A stretch of 64,000 nt of DNA from Cryobacterium sp. SO2 (GCF_026151165.2 NZ_CP117849.1:1984001-2048000); one strand, 5' to 3'. Numbered from the stretch's first letter, positions 42,501-49,963 are shown. Program-made: numbers and translations. Notes: generated from the letters alone by a model not told the origin.

Positions 42501-42919
42501 TCATGACGCCGGTGGAGCAGGTCGCCTACGACCTGTGGGCCACGGGCGTATCCACCGATGACCATCCGATCCGGCACGCGCGGGCCGCCCTGAGCGCGCG
42601 GGGCGCACTCGCCGCCGATCAGCTCGCCAGCAGCGAGAGCGGGCGCCGCATCGAAGTCGGTGGTGTGGTCACTCATCGCCAGCGACCGGCCACCGCGAAC
42701 GGCGTCACCTTCATCAACCTGGAGGACGAGACCGGCAACGTCAACGTCGTCGTCAGCGTCGGGGTGTGGAACCACTTCCGCCGCATCGCCAGGGAGTCCC
42801 CCGCGTTGATGATCCGCGGGATCCTGGAGCGCTCCCCCGAGGGCGTCGTCAACCTCATCGCCGACCGTTTCGAACCGCTCACCGTGGCGGCACACACGTC
42901 GTCGAGGGACTTCCGCTAG
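39518..42919 (+). CDS. dnaE2: Error-prone DNA polymerase III alpha subunit DnaE2
   Basis: This is the C-family polymerase of SOS-induced lesion bypass (ImuC). It has 1133 residues. The N-terminal PHP domain starts at YAELHAHSNFSFLDGGSSPE (His64, His66) and has TDHDGLYG. The catalytic aspartates lie in PDIDVDFDSDRREEV (453-457). The helix-hairpin-helix and OB-fold are near the C-terminus (FINLEDETGNVNVVVSVGVW). The first 58 residues are a poorly conserved proline-rich extension. A segment around 855-900, rich in Pro/Gly/Asp, interrupts the region before AIAVRLGLADVRAIG. Start is the ATG at 39518 with AGGAG upstream. It is third gene of the SOS cassette. Confidence 0.96.
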   Translation: MGFNNPPIPWSELERKLSDRRPGGPPPEADGGDSPAWSRHRQPYAPQAPTHRQHEAAVGYAELHAHSNFSFLDGGSSPESLLEEAGELGLHGLALTDHDGLYGVVRLAETAESYPELRTVFGAELSLGLSRPQNGVAEPEGTHLVVLARGQEGYHRLATALTRAQMAGGEKGRPVYDIDELAELSGGHWSILTGSGSGAVRQALRRDGETAAARELDVLVSLFGRDAVNVELVDHGRPLDTVTNDALAALAERAGLPVLATNNVHYARPADFPLYSALAAVRAQRSLDDMDGWLPGAPTQHLRSGAEMAARFGRYPNAVARTVPLADELAFSLRRARPRLPRQHVPDGHTPMSWLRHLVWEGAERAYPGYNANVRDRLEKELDVIEAKDFPGYFLIVHDIVQFARRNGILCQGRGSAANSAVCFVIGITAVDSIFYRLPFERFLSSLREEEPDIDVDFDSDRREEVIQYVYERYGRLNAAQVANVITYRPKVAVRDMAKALGYSTGQQDAWSKQVERWGSAVSSPDHDIPDQVADLAGRVLGFPRHLGIHSGGMVLTDRPVGEVCPIEHARKEGRTVLQWDKDDCAWMGLVKFDLLGLGMLAALQYTFDLVGESLGEAWTLGSIPREEAGVYDMLCRADSIGVFQVESRAQMGTLPRLQPRRFYDLVVEIALIRPGPIQGGAVHPYIRRKLGQEPVTYLHPKLEPVLERTLGIPLFQEQLMQMAMAVGGCSGEDADLLRRAMGSKRGVEKISSLRATLYEGMAGNGITGELADEIYEKIEAFANFGFAESHSISFALLVYASAWLKLHYPGAFLAALLRAQPMGFYSPQSLVADARRHGVVVLRPDVQRSGADAVLEPVAGAPAEPAGRAGCLDPEQPEVPVYDRSRPADDRGHRRDGAIAVRLGLADVRAIGATVAERIVAEREQFGPFQSMNDLARRARLTAEQLESLATAGAFEGMGLERRQALWSAGEAAQDTDAHLRGSVETVQPPLLELMTPVEQVAYDLWATGVSTDDHPIRHARAALSARGALAADQLASSESGRRIEVGGVVTHRQRPATANGVTFINLEDETGNVNVVVSVGVWNHFRRIARESPALMIRGILERSPEGVVNLIADRFEPLTVAAHTSSRDFR

Positions 42920-42929
42920 CGTCGATCCA

Positions 42930-43772
42930 GTGAATGAGGACCGTTACTCCGAAGATGTGCTCGCCGCCGGATGGCGGGAGGCCGGCCGTCGTGTCGTTCC
43001 CCAGCAGGAGGCCGTGCGCGACCTCGTCGTCGAAGAGGTCGCCACCGGGTTCTGCGGCGCCGTCATCAGGGTTGAGAAGAAGGTCGTCACCCTCGAGGAC
43101 CGGTTCGGCAAACTCAGATTGTTCCCCCTCGGTGGCGGCTTTCTGCTGGATGGCGAGCCCATCGTGCTGGTGCAGCCCCGGCCGACCACGCCGGCTTCGC
43201 GCGCCCGCACCGCATCCGGGTCCCTCGCCGTGTCCGACGCGCCGGCCCGCGTCGCGCGGGCGAGCCGCATTTTTGTGGAGGGACGCCACGACGCAGAGCT
43301 CGTGGAGAAGGTGTGGGGCGCCGACCTCCGCATCGAGGGCGTCGCCGTCGAATACATCGAGGGTGTCGACAACTTGGCCGACCTGCTCGACGAGTTCAGG
43401 CCGGATTCCACCCGCCGTGTCGGCGTGCTCGTCGACCACCTCGTGCCCGGCTCGAAAGAAAGCCGGATCGCCGATGCCGTTGCTCGTGGCCGGTACGGTC
43501 GGCACGTCCTCGTGGTGGGCCACCCGTACGTGGACGTGTGGCAATCCGTCAAGCCCGCACGCTTGAATTTGCCGGTCTGGCCGGTGATTCCTCGCTCGAT
43601 CGAGTGGAAGCACGGTATCTGCCAAGCCCTCGGCTGGCCCCACGAGGATCAGGCGGATATCGCCCGCGCGTGGCAGCGGATCCTGGGGCAGGTGCGCACC
43701 TACGCCGACCTGGAACCGGCCCTGCTGGGCAGGGTGGAACAGCTCATCGACTTCGTGACCGTCGAACAGTGA
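42930..43772 (+). CDS. DUF3097 family protein
   Basis: This 280-residue protein is of a family found almost only in actinobacteria. The N-terminal half (about 1-90) has ATGFCGAVIRVEKKVVTLEDRFGKLRLFPLG, an OB/SH3-like barrel. From about 110, RIFVEGRHDAELVEKVWGADLRIEGVAVEYIEGVDNL gives a TOPRIM-like domain with EG at its start and VLVDHLV further on. That suggests binding of nucleic acid or a divalent metal; the function is not established. Start is the GTG at 42930, ten bases after the dnaE2 stop, so it is likely co-transcribed with the SOS cassette at least in part. Confidence 0.9.
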   Translation: MNEDRYSEDVLAAGWREAGRRVVPQQEAVRDLVVEEVATGFCGAVIRVEKKVVTLEDRFGKLRLFPLGGGFLLDGEPIVLVQPRPTTPASRARTASGSLAVSDAPARVARASRIFVEGRHDAELVEKVWGADLRIEGVAVEYIEGVDNLADLLDEFRPDSTRRVGVLVDHLVPGSKESRIADAVARGRYGRHVLVVGHPYVDVWQSVKPARLNLPVWPVIPRSIEWKHGICQALGWPHEDQADIARAWQRILGQVRTYADLEPALLGRVEQLIDFVTVEQ

Positions 43773-43799
43773 CCCGGGCGACCTCGTCTTGAGCATTTC

Positions 43800-44019
43800 A
43801 GTCAGATTTCGTAACACTTTGATCCTTTTTTCGCACAGATCTCCACGGGAACCGAGCGATGTGGGCTAGTGTTGTCGAAGTAGTTGTAGTGCTTGCACGT
43901 CTAAAAAACGTATCGACCTCGGTCGGTGCGGGCTTATTCCTTTCGGAAGCGGACGACGAATACCGCGACGAACGGTCCCGACAGTCGGGGCCGGTCTAAC
44001 ACTCCTGGAGGAGTTTCAC
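43800..44019 (+). promoter_or_regulatory. Long leader region of cspA
   Basis: The 247 bases between DUF3097 and cspA carry no reading frame. A TAGTGT hexamer (43867-43872) could be a -10, giving a leader of about 140 bases. The leader contains CTAAAAAACG, several GA-rich runs and a hairpin, CCCGA-CAG-TCGGG (43977-43989), extended by three further pairs to 43974-43992. It ends in a strong CTGGAGGAG ribosome site. A long structured leader is usual for cold-shock genes, where folding controls translation. Confidence 0.5.
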
Positions 44020-44223
44020 ATGGCAACAGGTACCGTGAAATGGTTCAACGCTGAAAAGGGCTTCGGCTTCATCGCTCCCGACGACGGAAGCGCCGACGTG
44101 TTCGCGCACTACTCCGCGATCGCTTCGAACGGCTACAAGTCGCTCGATGAGAACCAGAAGGTCGAGTTCGAGGTAACCCAGGGCCCCAAGGGTCCCCAGG
44201 CCGAGAACATCCGCGCCCTCTAA
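44020..44223 (+). CDS. cspA: Cold shock protein (CspA family)
   Basis: This small OB-fold RNA chaperone, 67 residues, binds single-stranded RNA and DNA and melts structure in the cold. RNP1 is KGFGFIAPDDG (about 15-25), RNP2 is VFAHYSAI (30-37), and KWFNAEKGFG and PKGPQAENI complete the family signature. ATG at 44020 follows GGAGGAG by six bases. It is transcribed alone: a long leader precedes it, and two hairpins follow, the second an excellent terminator. Confidence 0.97.
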   Translation: MATGTVKWFNAEKGFGFIAPDDGSADVFAHYSAIASNGYKSLDENQKVEFEVTQGPKGPQAENIRAL

Positions 44224-44233
44224 ATAGAGCTGC

Positions 44234-44252
44234 GTCAGCTACACAAGCTGAC
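44234..44252 (+). repeat. Small hairpin after cspA
   Basis: GTCAGCT (44234-44240) pairs with AGCTGAC (44246-44252) around a five-base loop, ten bases after the cspA stop and three bases before the main terminator. It may protect the message 3' end. Confidence 0.6.
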
Positions 44253-44254
44253 TG

Positions 44255-44288
44255 CAACGCCCCCGCTTCGGCGGGGGCGTTGTTTTTT
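44255..44288 (+). terminator. Intrinsic terminator of cspA
   Basis: A perfect 12-bp GC-rich stem (44255-44266 with 44271-44282) closes a TTCG tetraloop and is followed by TTTTTT. This is the clearest Rho-independent terminator in the window. Confidence 0.95.
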
Positions 44289-44303
44289 AACCCACAGGTT
44301 CAA

Positions 44304-44371
44304 CAACTGTGCCCCGTGCGGACTTCTGCACCCGGTACACCGGTCACATTTGTCCGCACGGGGCACAGTTG
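44304..44371. repeat. 20-bp perfect inverted repeat between cspA and araA
   Basis: The arm CAACTGTGCCCCGTGCGGAC (44304-44323) is exactly repeated in reverse complement at 44352-44371, leaving a 28-base loop that itself contains ACCGGT-type repeats. It lies 28 bases beyond the araA stop, and the cspA terminator is just before it. There is no T-run, so it is not a classic terminator. It may be a repetitive palindromic element, a small-RNA hairpin, or a strong 3' end for araA mRNA. Confidence 0.75.
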
Positions 44372-44399
44372 CCTCGGGCGAGGGCCGTAGCCCTGCGGG

Positions 44400-45920
44400 C
44401 TAGATGCCCTGGGCCAGGCGGTAGTACGCCGCGTTCCACTTCACGTCGTTGGCGAAGCCGCGCTTGGTGGTGTTCTCGTCGATGATCAGCAGCTCGGTGC
44501 GGGTGATCTCGGCGAAGTCCTCCCACGCTTCGATGCCGACGGCGGTGGAGAGCACTGTGTGGTGTGCTGCGCCGGCGGTGATCCAGGCCGTGGCGCTGGT
44601 CGCCAGGTCGGGGGCGGGCTTCCACACGGCGCGAGCCACGGGCAGGTGCGGCAGCGGTGCGGGCAGGTCGATGACTTCCACGACGTTAGCGACCAGGCGG
44701 AAGCGGTCCCGCATGTCCGACAGGGCGACTACGACGCCGGCTCCGGCGTCGGTGTCGAAGACCAGGCGAACGGGGTCTTCCCGACCGCCGATGCCGAGCG
44801 GGTGGATTTCCAGGTTCGGCTTCGTCGTGGTGAGCGACGGGCAGATCTCCAGCATGTGCGCGCCGAGAATCGCCTCTTCGCCGGGCACCAGGTTGTAGGT
44901 GTAGTCCTCCATCAGGGAGGCGCCGCCGGGGAGACCCGCGCCCATGACCTTGGCCGCGCGGATGAGGACGGAGGTCTTCCAGTCGCCCTCACCGCCGAAG
45001 CCGTAGCCGTCGGCCATCAGGCGCTGAACGGCCAGGCCGGGAAGCTGCCGGAGGCCGCCGAGATCTTCGAAGTTGGTGGTGAAGGCGCTGAAGCCGCCCT
45101 CTTCGAGGAACGAGCGCAGTCCGAGCTCGATCTTCGCGCCGTAGCGGAGTGACTCGTGGCGGTCGCCGTCCGGCTTGAGTTCTGGCGCCACGTTGTAGGC
45201 CTCGAGGTAGACGGCGATCAGGTCGTCCACGTCCGATTCGCTCGCGGCATCCACCCGCTCGACGAGTTCGTTGACACCCCAGGTGTTCACGGACACCCCG
45301 AAACGGATCTCGGCTTCGGTCTTGTCGCCCTCGGTGACGGCCACGTTGCGCATGTTGTCGCCGAAGCGCGCCAGGCGCAGGTTGCGCACAGCGGCGGCGC
45401 CGCTGGCCGCGCGGGTCCAGGTGCCCACCTGCAGGGTGACCGCGGGGTTCGACACGTGGCCGACGACGGTCTTGCGCGGGATGTTCATCCGGCCGGCGAT
45501 GTAACCGAACTCCCGGTCGCCGTGAGCGGCCTGGTTGAGGTTCATGAAGTCGAAGTCGATCTCGGCCCAGGGCAGCTCGACGTTGGCCTGCGTGTGCAGG
45601 TGCAGGAAGGGCTTCGCCAGGGCGTCCAGGCCGCGGATCCACATCTTGGCCGGGCTGAAGGTGTGCATCCAGGCGATGACGCCGACGACGTTCTCGGCGG
45701 AGTTCGCGTCGATCATGGCGCGGCGGATCGCGTCGGAGTCCTTGACCACGGGCTTCCACACAATGGTCACCGGGATGTCGCTGGACGCGTTGAGCTGGTC
45801 CACCACGTCCTGCGACTGCTCAGCCACCTGGCGCAGGGTTTCCTCACCGTAGAGGTCCTGGCTGCCGGTGAGGAACCAGACCTCGTTCGTCGCGAGGTCG
45901 GGAATGATCGATTTTGTCAC
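44400..45920 (-). CDS. araA: L-arabinose isomerase
   Basis: This enzyme converts L-arabinose to L-ribulose in the cytoplasm and needs a divalent metal. It has 506 residues, the usual length. The N-terminus has NEVWFLTGSQDLYGEETLRQVAEQ; the central part has WMHTFSPAKMWI and GDREFGYI. The metal ligands are in the usual conserved stretches near FGGEGDWKTS, EDYTYNL and the C-terminal histidine in TAGAAHHTVLST. It is third gene of araB-araD-araA; its start overlaps the araD stop (ATGA). It ends before the 20-bp inverted repeat. Confidence 0.97.
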   Translation of the reverse strand: MTKSIIPDLATNEVWFLTGSQDLYGEETLRQVAEQSQDVVDQLNASSDIPVTIVWKPVVKDSDAIRRAMIDANSAENVVGVIAWMHTFSPAKMWIRGLDALAKPFLHLHTQANVELPWAEIDFDFMNLNQAAHGDREFGYIAGRMNIPRKTVVGHVSNPAVTLQVGTWTRAASGAAAVRNLRLARFGDNMRNVAVTEGDKTEAEIRFGVSVNTWGVNELVERVDAASESDVDDLIAVYLEAYNVAPELKPDGDRHESLRYGAKIELGLRSFLEEGGFSAFTTNFEDLGGLRQLPGLAVQRLMADGYGFGGEGDWKTSVLIRAAKVMGAGLPGGASLMEDYTYNLVPGEEAILGAHMLEICPSLTTTKPNLEIHPLGIGGREDPVRLVFDTDAGAGVVVALSDMRDRFRLVANVVEVIDLPAPLPHLPVARAVWKPAPDLATSATAWITAGAAHHTVLSTAVGIEAWEDFAEITRTELLIIDENTTKRGFANDVKWNAAYYRLAQGI

Positions 45921-46627
45921 TTCAGTGCTCCTTTGGGGTCTTGGCCGTACACGTTCTGGTAGCGGTCGAACAGTGCGTCGATCGCGGTCTCTGGGATGGG
46001 GATGCTCTCGCCCAACTGGCGGGAGATGTGCACGGTCTTGGCGACATCTTCGGTCATCACAGCCGCCTTCACGGCGTCCGTGGGACTCTTCCCGATGGTG
46101 AACACGCCGTGGTTCTGCATCAGGACGGCGCGTGAGCGATGGCCGGTGAGCGTCTGCACGATTCCGCGGCCGATCGACTCGTCTCCGATGATGGCGAATG
46201 GCCCGATCGGGATCTCGCCGCCGAACTCGTCAGCCATGGCGGTGATCACGCACGGGATGGCCTCCCCGCGTGCCGCCCACGCGGTGGCGTACGTGGAGTG
46301 GGTGTGCACGACACCGTTGACGGCCGGCATGTTCCGGTAGACATAGGCGTGCGCGGCGGTGTCGCTCGACGGGCTGCGATCTGAGCCTGGGCTGTTCTCG
46401 ATGACGGTGCCGTCCAGGTCACAGAGGATCTGGTTCTCGGGTGTGAGGTCGTCGTAGTCGACGCCGGAGGGCTTGATCACGAACAGGTCGGCGCCGGGGA
46501 CCCGGCCGGAGATGTTGCCCCCGGTCCAGATCACCAATCCGTATTGGGTGAGCTTGGCGTGCAGCGCGGCGACCTCGTCACGGGTGCGCGCGATCGCGAG
46601 TTCGATGTCGGGCGTGAAGCTGGTCAT
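45917..46627 (-). CDS. araD: L-ribulose-5-phosphate 4-epimerase
   Basis: This class II aldolase-fold enzyme converts L-ribulose 5-phosphate to D-xylulose 5-phosphate. It has 236 residues. WTGGNISGR and VIKPSGVDYDDL bind the phosphate, VVHTHSTYATAWAA contains the two metal histidines, and VLMQNHGVFTIGK the third. Start is the ATG at 46627; the frame extends upstream but overlaps araB. It lies 13 bases from araB and overlaps araA by four bases. Confidence 0.96.
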   Translation of the reverse strand: MTSFTPDIELAIARTRDEVAALHAKLTQYGLVIWTGGNISGRVPGADLFVIKPSGVDYDDLTPENQILCDLDGTVIENSPGSDRSPSSDTAAHAYVYRNMPAVNGVVHTHSTYATAWAARGEAIPCVITAMADEFGGEIPIGPFAIIGDESIGRGIVQTLTGHRSRAVLMQNHGVFTIGKSPTDAVKAAVMTEDVAKTVHISRQLGESIPIPETAIDALFDRYQNVYGQDPKGALK

Positions 46628-46640
46628 GGTGCGGAACCTC

Positions 46641-48311
46641 TCAGGACAGGGTGTCGACGGCGGTGCGCTCGACGGCAAGGCCGGCGTGGTAGCGGTCGAG
46701 GTAGGCGCTGAAGCCGGCGACGTCAGCGGGGTCGGGGGCAACGCGCGCGAAGTCCGCGCCGGCGAACACCCGCTCGCGCAGGTATTCGTCGAGGCCCAGG
46801 CCGGATGCCGCGGACGCGGTGAACGACGCGAGCACCGCAATGCCCCATGCCCCGCCCTCTGACGCCGTCTCGGCGACGGACACCGGGGTATCCAGGGCGC
46901 CGGCCAGGAATCGCTGGGCGACCCCCGCGGTGCGGAAGAGGCCGCCATGGGCGAACATGGCGTCGAGTTCGACGCCCTCGTCCGCGAGCACCCGCATGCC
47001 GAGACTGAGCGTTCCGAACACGCCGTAGAGCTGTGCGCGCATGAAGTTGGCGAGGGTGAGGCGGCTGTCGGGGGTGCGCACGACGAGGGGCCTGCCCTCG
47101 GTGAGTCCGGCGATCGGCTCACCGGCGAGGTGGTTGTATGCCAACAGCCCCCCGGCATCGGCCTCGCCGACGAGAGCCTCCCGGAACAGCGCATCGAACA
47201 CGGCGTCGCTCGGCAGCGGCGTTCCGGCGGCGGCGGCGAAGCGGCCGAACAGGCCGGCCCAGGCGGCGAGTTCGCTCGCGCCGTTGTTGCAGTGCACCAT
47301 TGCGACGGGATCTCCCGCCGGCGTGGTGACCAGGTCGAGTTCGTGGTGCACGGTCTGGAGCGGGCCCTCCAGGACGACCATGGCGAAGATGCTGGTGCCT
47401 GCGCTGACGTTGCCGGTGCGCGGAGCCACTGAACAGGTCGCGACCATGCCTGTGCCGGCGTCGCCCTCAGGTGGGCAGAGCACCGAGCCGGGCTGCAGGG
47501 CCCCGGTCGCGTCGAGGAGCGCCGCGCCCGCGGCCGTGAGTTCCCCGGCGGGAAGACCGGCCACGAGCACGGTGGGCAGCAGGCTGGCGAGGTCGAGCTC
47601 GGGGGCGTATGCGGAGACGAGGCCGTTGTACCTGGCCAACAGCTCGGCGTCGTAGTCCTTGGTGGCGGGGTCGATGGGGAACATGCCGGACGCGTCGCCG
47701 ACGCCGAGGACCTTGCGGCCGGTGAGGCGCCAGTGCACGTACCCGGCGAGGGTCGTCACGAAGTCGAGCTGCGGGACGTGCGGCTCGTGGTCGATCACGG
47801 CCTGGTGCAGGTGGGCGATGGACCAGCGGAGCGGGATGTTCACCCCGAACAGTTCGGTCAGCTCGGCGGCGGCCGGTCCTGTCGTGGTGTTCCGCCAGGT
47901 GCGGAACGGCACGAGCAGTTCGCCGGCGGTGTCGAAGGCCAGGTAGCCATGCATCATGGCCGACACGCCGATCGCCCCGTAGCCGGACGGTCGCACGCCG
48001 TATTGTTCCTCGATGTCGTCGACGAGTGCGGCGTGCGCGGCCTGGATGCCCGTCCACACGTCCTCGAGCGAGTAGGTCCAGACGCGGTCCACGAATTCGT
48101 TCTCCCAGTCGTGGCTGCCGACGGCGAGTACGTCTGCGGGGGTGTCACCGATCAGAGCGGCCTTGATGCGGGTCGATCCCAGTTCGATGCCGAGGGACGT
48201 GCGCCCGGACAGGATCGCGTCCCTCGCGGCACTGCGCCGATCGGTGTCTAGTCGCGGTGCGTCGTCGAATTCGGCTGACGCGGCGGCGTGCTCGGCGGCG
48301 TGCTCGGTCAT
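46641..48311 (-). CDS. araB: Ribulokinase (FGGY family)
   Basis: This enzyme phosphorylates L-ribulose with ATP. It has 556 residues. The N-terminal sugar-kinase motif is SLGIELGSTRIKAALI, followed by GVSAMMHGYLAFD and PEGDAGTGMVATCSV, with MFAHGGLFRTAGVAQRFLAGAL near the C-terminal adenosine site. Sequence alone could also fit a xylulokinase-like enzyme, but the position with araD and araA settles it. I chose the ATG at 48311, with AAAGGAG nine bases upstream, over the ATG at 48335, which lies in the operator. It is first gene of the operon, 87 bases downstream of the regulator gene. Confidence 0.93.
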   Translation of the reverse strand: MTEHAAEHAAASAEFDDAPRLDTDRRSAARDAILSGRTSLGIELGSTRIKAALIGDTPADVLAVGSHDWENEFVDRVWTYSLEDVWTGIQAAHAALVDDIEEQYGVRPSGYGAIGVSAMMHGYLAFDTAGELLVPFRTWRNTTTGPAAAELTELFGVNIPLRWSIAHLHQAVIDHEPHVPQLDFVTTLAGYVHWRLTGRKVLGVGDASGMFPIDPATKDYDAELLARYNGLVSAYAPELDLASLLPTVLVAGLPAGELTAAGAALLDATGALQPGSVLCPPEGDAGTGMVATCSVAPRTGNVSAGTSIFAMVVLEGPLQTVHHELDLVTTPAGDPVAMVHCNNGASELAAWAGLFGRFAAAAGTPLPSDAVFDALFREALVGEADAGGLLAYNHLAGEPIAGLTEGRPLVVRTPDSRLTLANFMRAQLYGVFGTLSLGMRVLADEGVELDAMFAHGGLFRTAGVAQRFLAGALDTPVSVAETASEGGAWGIAVLASFTASAASGLGLDEYLRERVFAGADFARVAPDPADVAGFSAYLDRYHAGLAVERTAVDTLS

Positions 48312-48334
48312 GGCGAGGGACTCCTTTGGCTCCA

Positions 48335-48373
48335 ATGTGATCGATCACATGATCGGTCACACTGAAAAGTGTA
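48335..48373 (-). promoter_or_regulatory. araB promoter and LacI-type operator
   Basis: The 16-bp perfect palindrome ATGTGATCGATCACAT (48335-48350) is followed by a second half, GATCGGTCACA (48351-48361), so two overlapping operator sites are possible. On the minus strand a TACACT hexamer (48368-48373) is a plausible -10, six to 33 bases before the operator. A bound repressor would block initiation or elongation. The central CG and TGTGA/TCACA arms are typical of LacI-family sites; the adjacent regulator is the obvious candidate. Confidence 0.75.
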
Positions 48374-48398
48374 CGGCACTGAACCCGTCGGTGTCGCC

Positions 48399-49430
48399 TT
48401 ATTCGAGGGCCGTGTGGCCGGACCGCGGCGGCGCAGTGGACGCGCGCACGATCAGCTCCGGGTGCACGGACGGGGCGGCATCGCTCTCACCGAGGAGCAG
48501 AGCGACGGCGCGACGGCCCGCTTCCGCGAGGTCCTGACGCACCGTGGTGAGCGGGGGTCGATAGAAAGCCGCTTCGGGAACATCATCGAAGCCGACGATG
48601 CTCAGGTCGCCCGGCACGTCCAGATATGCGGCCGTCGCGGCGCTGACCGCGCCGAGTGCCATCTGGTCGTTTCCGACGAAGATGGCGCTCACTCCCCTGC
48701 TGATGAGTTCGGTGGCGGCCCGGTAGCCGGAGGCTGCGCTCCAGTCCCCCGTCTCGACGACACCGGCGTCCAATCCGTGCACCGCCAGCTCCTCGCGGAA
48801 TCCGGCCAGGCGCTGCGATGCGTCCAGCCACTCGGAGGGGCCGGCGATGTGGCCGATCCGCCGATGGCCGAGGGCGACGAGGTGTGCCGTGGCCAGGCGG
48901 GCGCCGACCACCTGGTCGAATTGCCGTGCGCCGGGCGCGTCGCTGTCCGCGGCCTGCAGGGTCACGAAGGGGATGCCGATCGACAGCTCGGAGAGGGCGA
49001 CGAGAACCTGTGTCTGAGGCGCAACGACAACCAGTCCCTCTGCGGACAGATTGGCCAGATGGTTCACCGCTTCATCGATCGATCGCGGATCGAGCCCGTC
49101 GGCGTTGGCGATGGTCACGCTGTAGCCACGAGCGCGGGCGGCCGTCTCCACGGCGGCGACACTGGATGCAGGCCCGTACTCACCGCTCGATGTCGAGAGG
49201 ATGCCGATCATCCGCGACCTGCTCGACGACAGCGCCCTGGCTGCCGCGTTGGGCCGGTAGTTGAGCTCACGCATCGCCGCCAGCACCTTCTGCCTGGTGG
49301 CGTCCCGGAGGCTGGGGTGGTCGTTCAGGACCCGTGACACCGTCTGGTGCGAGACTCCGGCGACCTTCGCCACATCGAAAACGCTCGCGGCTCGAGGCCG
49401 GGAGTCGTCGTTGTCGTCAGGAGCAGTCAT
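48399..49430 (-). CDS. LacI-family transcriptional regulator of arabinose genes (AraR-like)
   Basis: This is a repressor with sugar-binding domain, 343 residues. The helix-turn-helix at about 15-40 reads SVFDVAKVAGVSHQTVSRVLNDHP, and the hinge helix is RALSSSRSRMIGIL. The periplasmic-binding-protein-like domain follows, with DVPGDLSIVGFDDVPEAAFYRPPLTTVRQD. It lies directly upstream of araB on the same strand, with the operator in between, so it probably represses araBDA and is released by arabinose or a derivative. The ligand is inferred from context only. In actinobacteria arabinose repressors of LacI type are known. Confidence 0.92.
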   Translation of the reverse strand: MTAPDDNDDSRPRAASVFDVAKVAGVSHQTVSRVLNDHPSLRDATRQKVLAAMRELNYRPNAAARALSSSRSRMIGILSTSSGEYGPASSVAAVETAARARGYSVTIANADGLDPRSIDEAVNHLANLSAEGLVVVAPQTQVLVALSELSIGIPFVTLQAADSDAPGARQFDQVVGARLATAHLVALGHRRIGHIAGPSEWLDASQRLAGFREELAVHGLDAGVVETGDWSAASGYRAATELISRGVSAIFVGNDQMALGAVSAATAAYLDVPGDLSIVGFDDVPEAAFYRPPLTTVRQDLAEAGRRAVALLLGESDAAPSVHPELIVRASTAPPRSGHTALE

Positions 49431-49483
49431 CTCTCGATTATCGCGGGCAAAGCTCCGTCAGTGCGCCGCGGCGGCCGTGCGCC

Positions 49484-49963
49484 CTACTTGACCAGGTCCT
49501 GCCAGCCGTCGCCGTCTACGTACTCGAAGATCAGGTTGGTCTCGGTGTGAGCGACGGCCGGATGCTCGGCCAGGTGCTCGAGCACGAAGTCGCGCAGGTC
49601 GGAGGCGTCTGCGGCCGCAACGTGCAGCAGGTAGTCATCGGCGCCGGCGGTGTGGAACAGGCCGATCACACCCGGCCAGTGCGGGGCGGCATTGCGGAAG
49701 TCGTCGATCTGATCGCGCACGTGCTTGGCCAGCCGCACCGAGATCAGGGCCTGCAGGGACGCCCCGAGGGCGGCCAAGTCGATGTTGGCGCGGTAGCCGC
49801 GGATGTGCCCGAGCTGCTGCAGACGCCGCAGCCGCAGTGACACGGTCGACTCTGCCACGCCGATTTCCGCGGCCAGTGCCGCCCCTGAGGCTCTCGCATT
49901 GACCGAGAGGGCACGAAGCAGGGCTCGGTCGACGCGGTCAAGATCGGCTTTCTTCGAATCCAT
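49484..49963 (-). CDS. Lrp/AsnC-family transcriptional regulator
   Basis: This feast/famine regulator has 159 residues. The N-terminal helix-turn-helix (about 8-60) reads LDRVDRALLRALSVNARASGAALAAEIGVAESTVSLRLRRL. The C-terminal RAM effector domain (about 70-150) has LISVRLAKHVRDQI, VIGLFHTAGADDYLLHVAAAD and HTETNLIFEYV. It likely binds an amino acid. No clear target gene is next to it; the neighbours are araR upstream and a divergent-region helicase. Start is the ATG at 49963 with AAAGAGGG upstream. Confidence 0.93.
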   Translation of the reverse strand: MDSKKADLDRVDRALLRALSVNARASGAALAAEIGVAESTVSLRLRRLQQLGHIRGYRANIDLAALGASLQALISVRLAKHVRDQIDDFRNAAPHWPGVIGLFHTAGADDYLLHVAAADASDLRDFVLEHLAEHPAVAHTETNLIFEYVDGDGWQDLVK

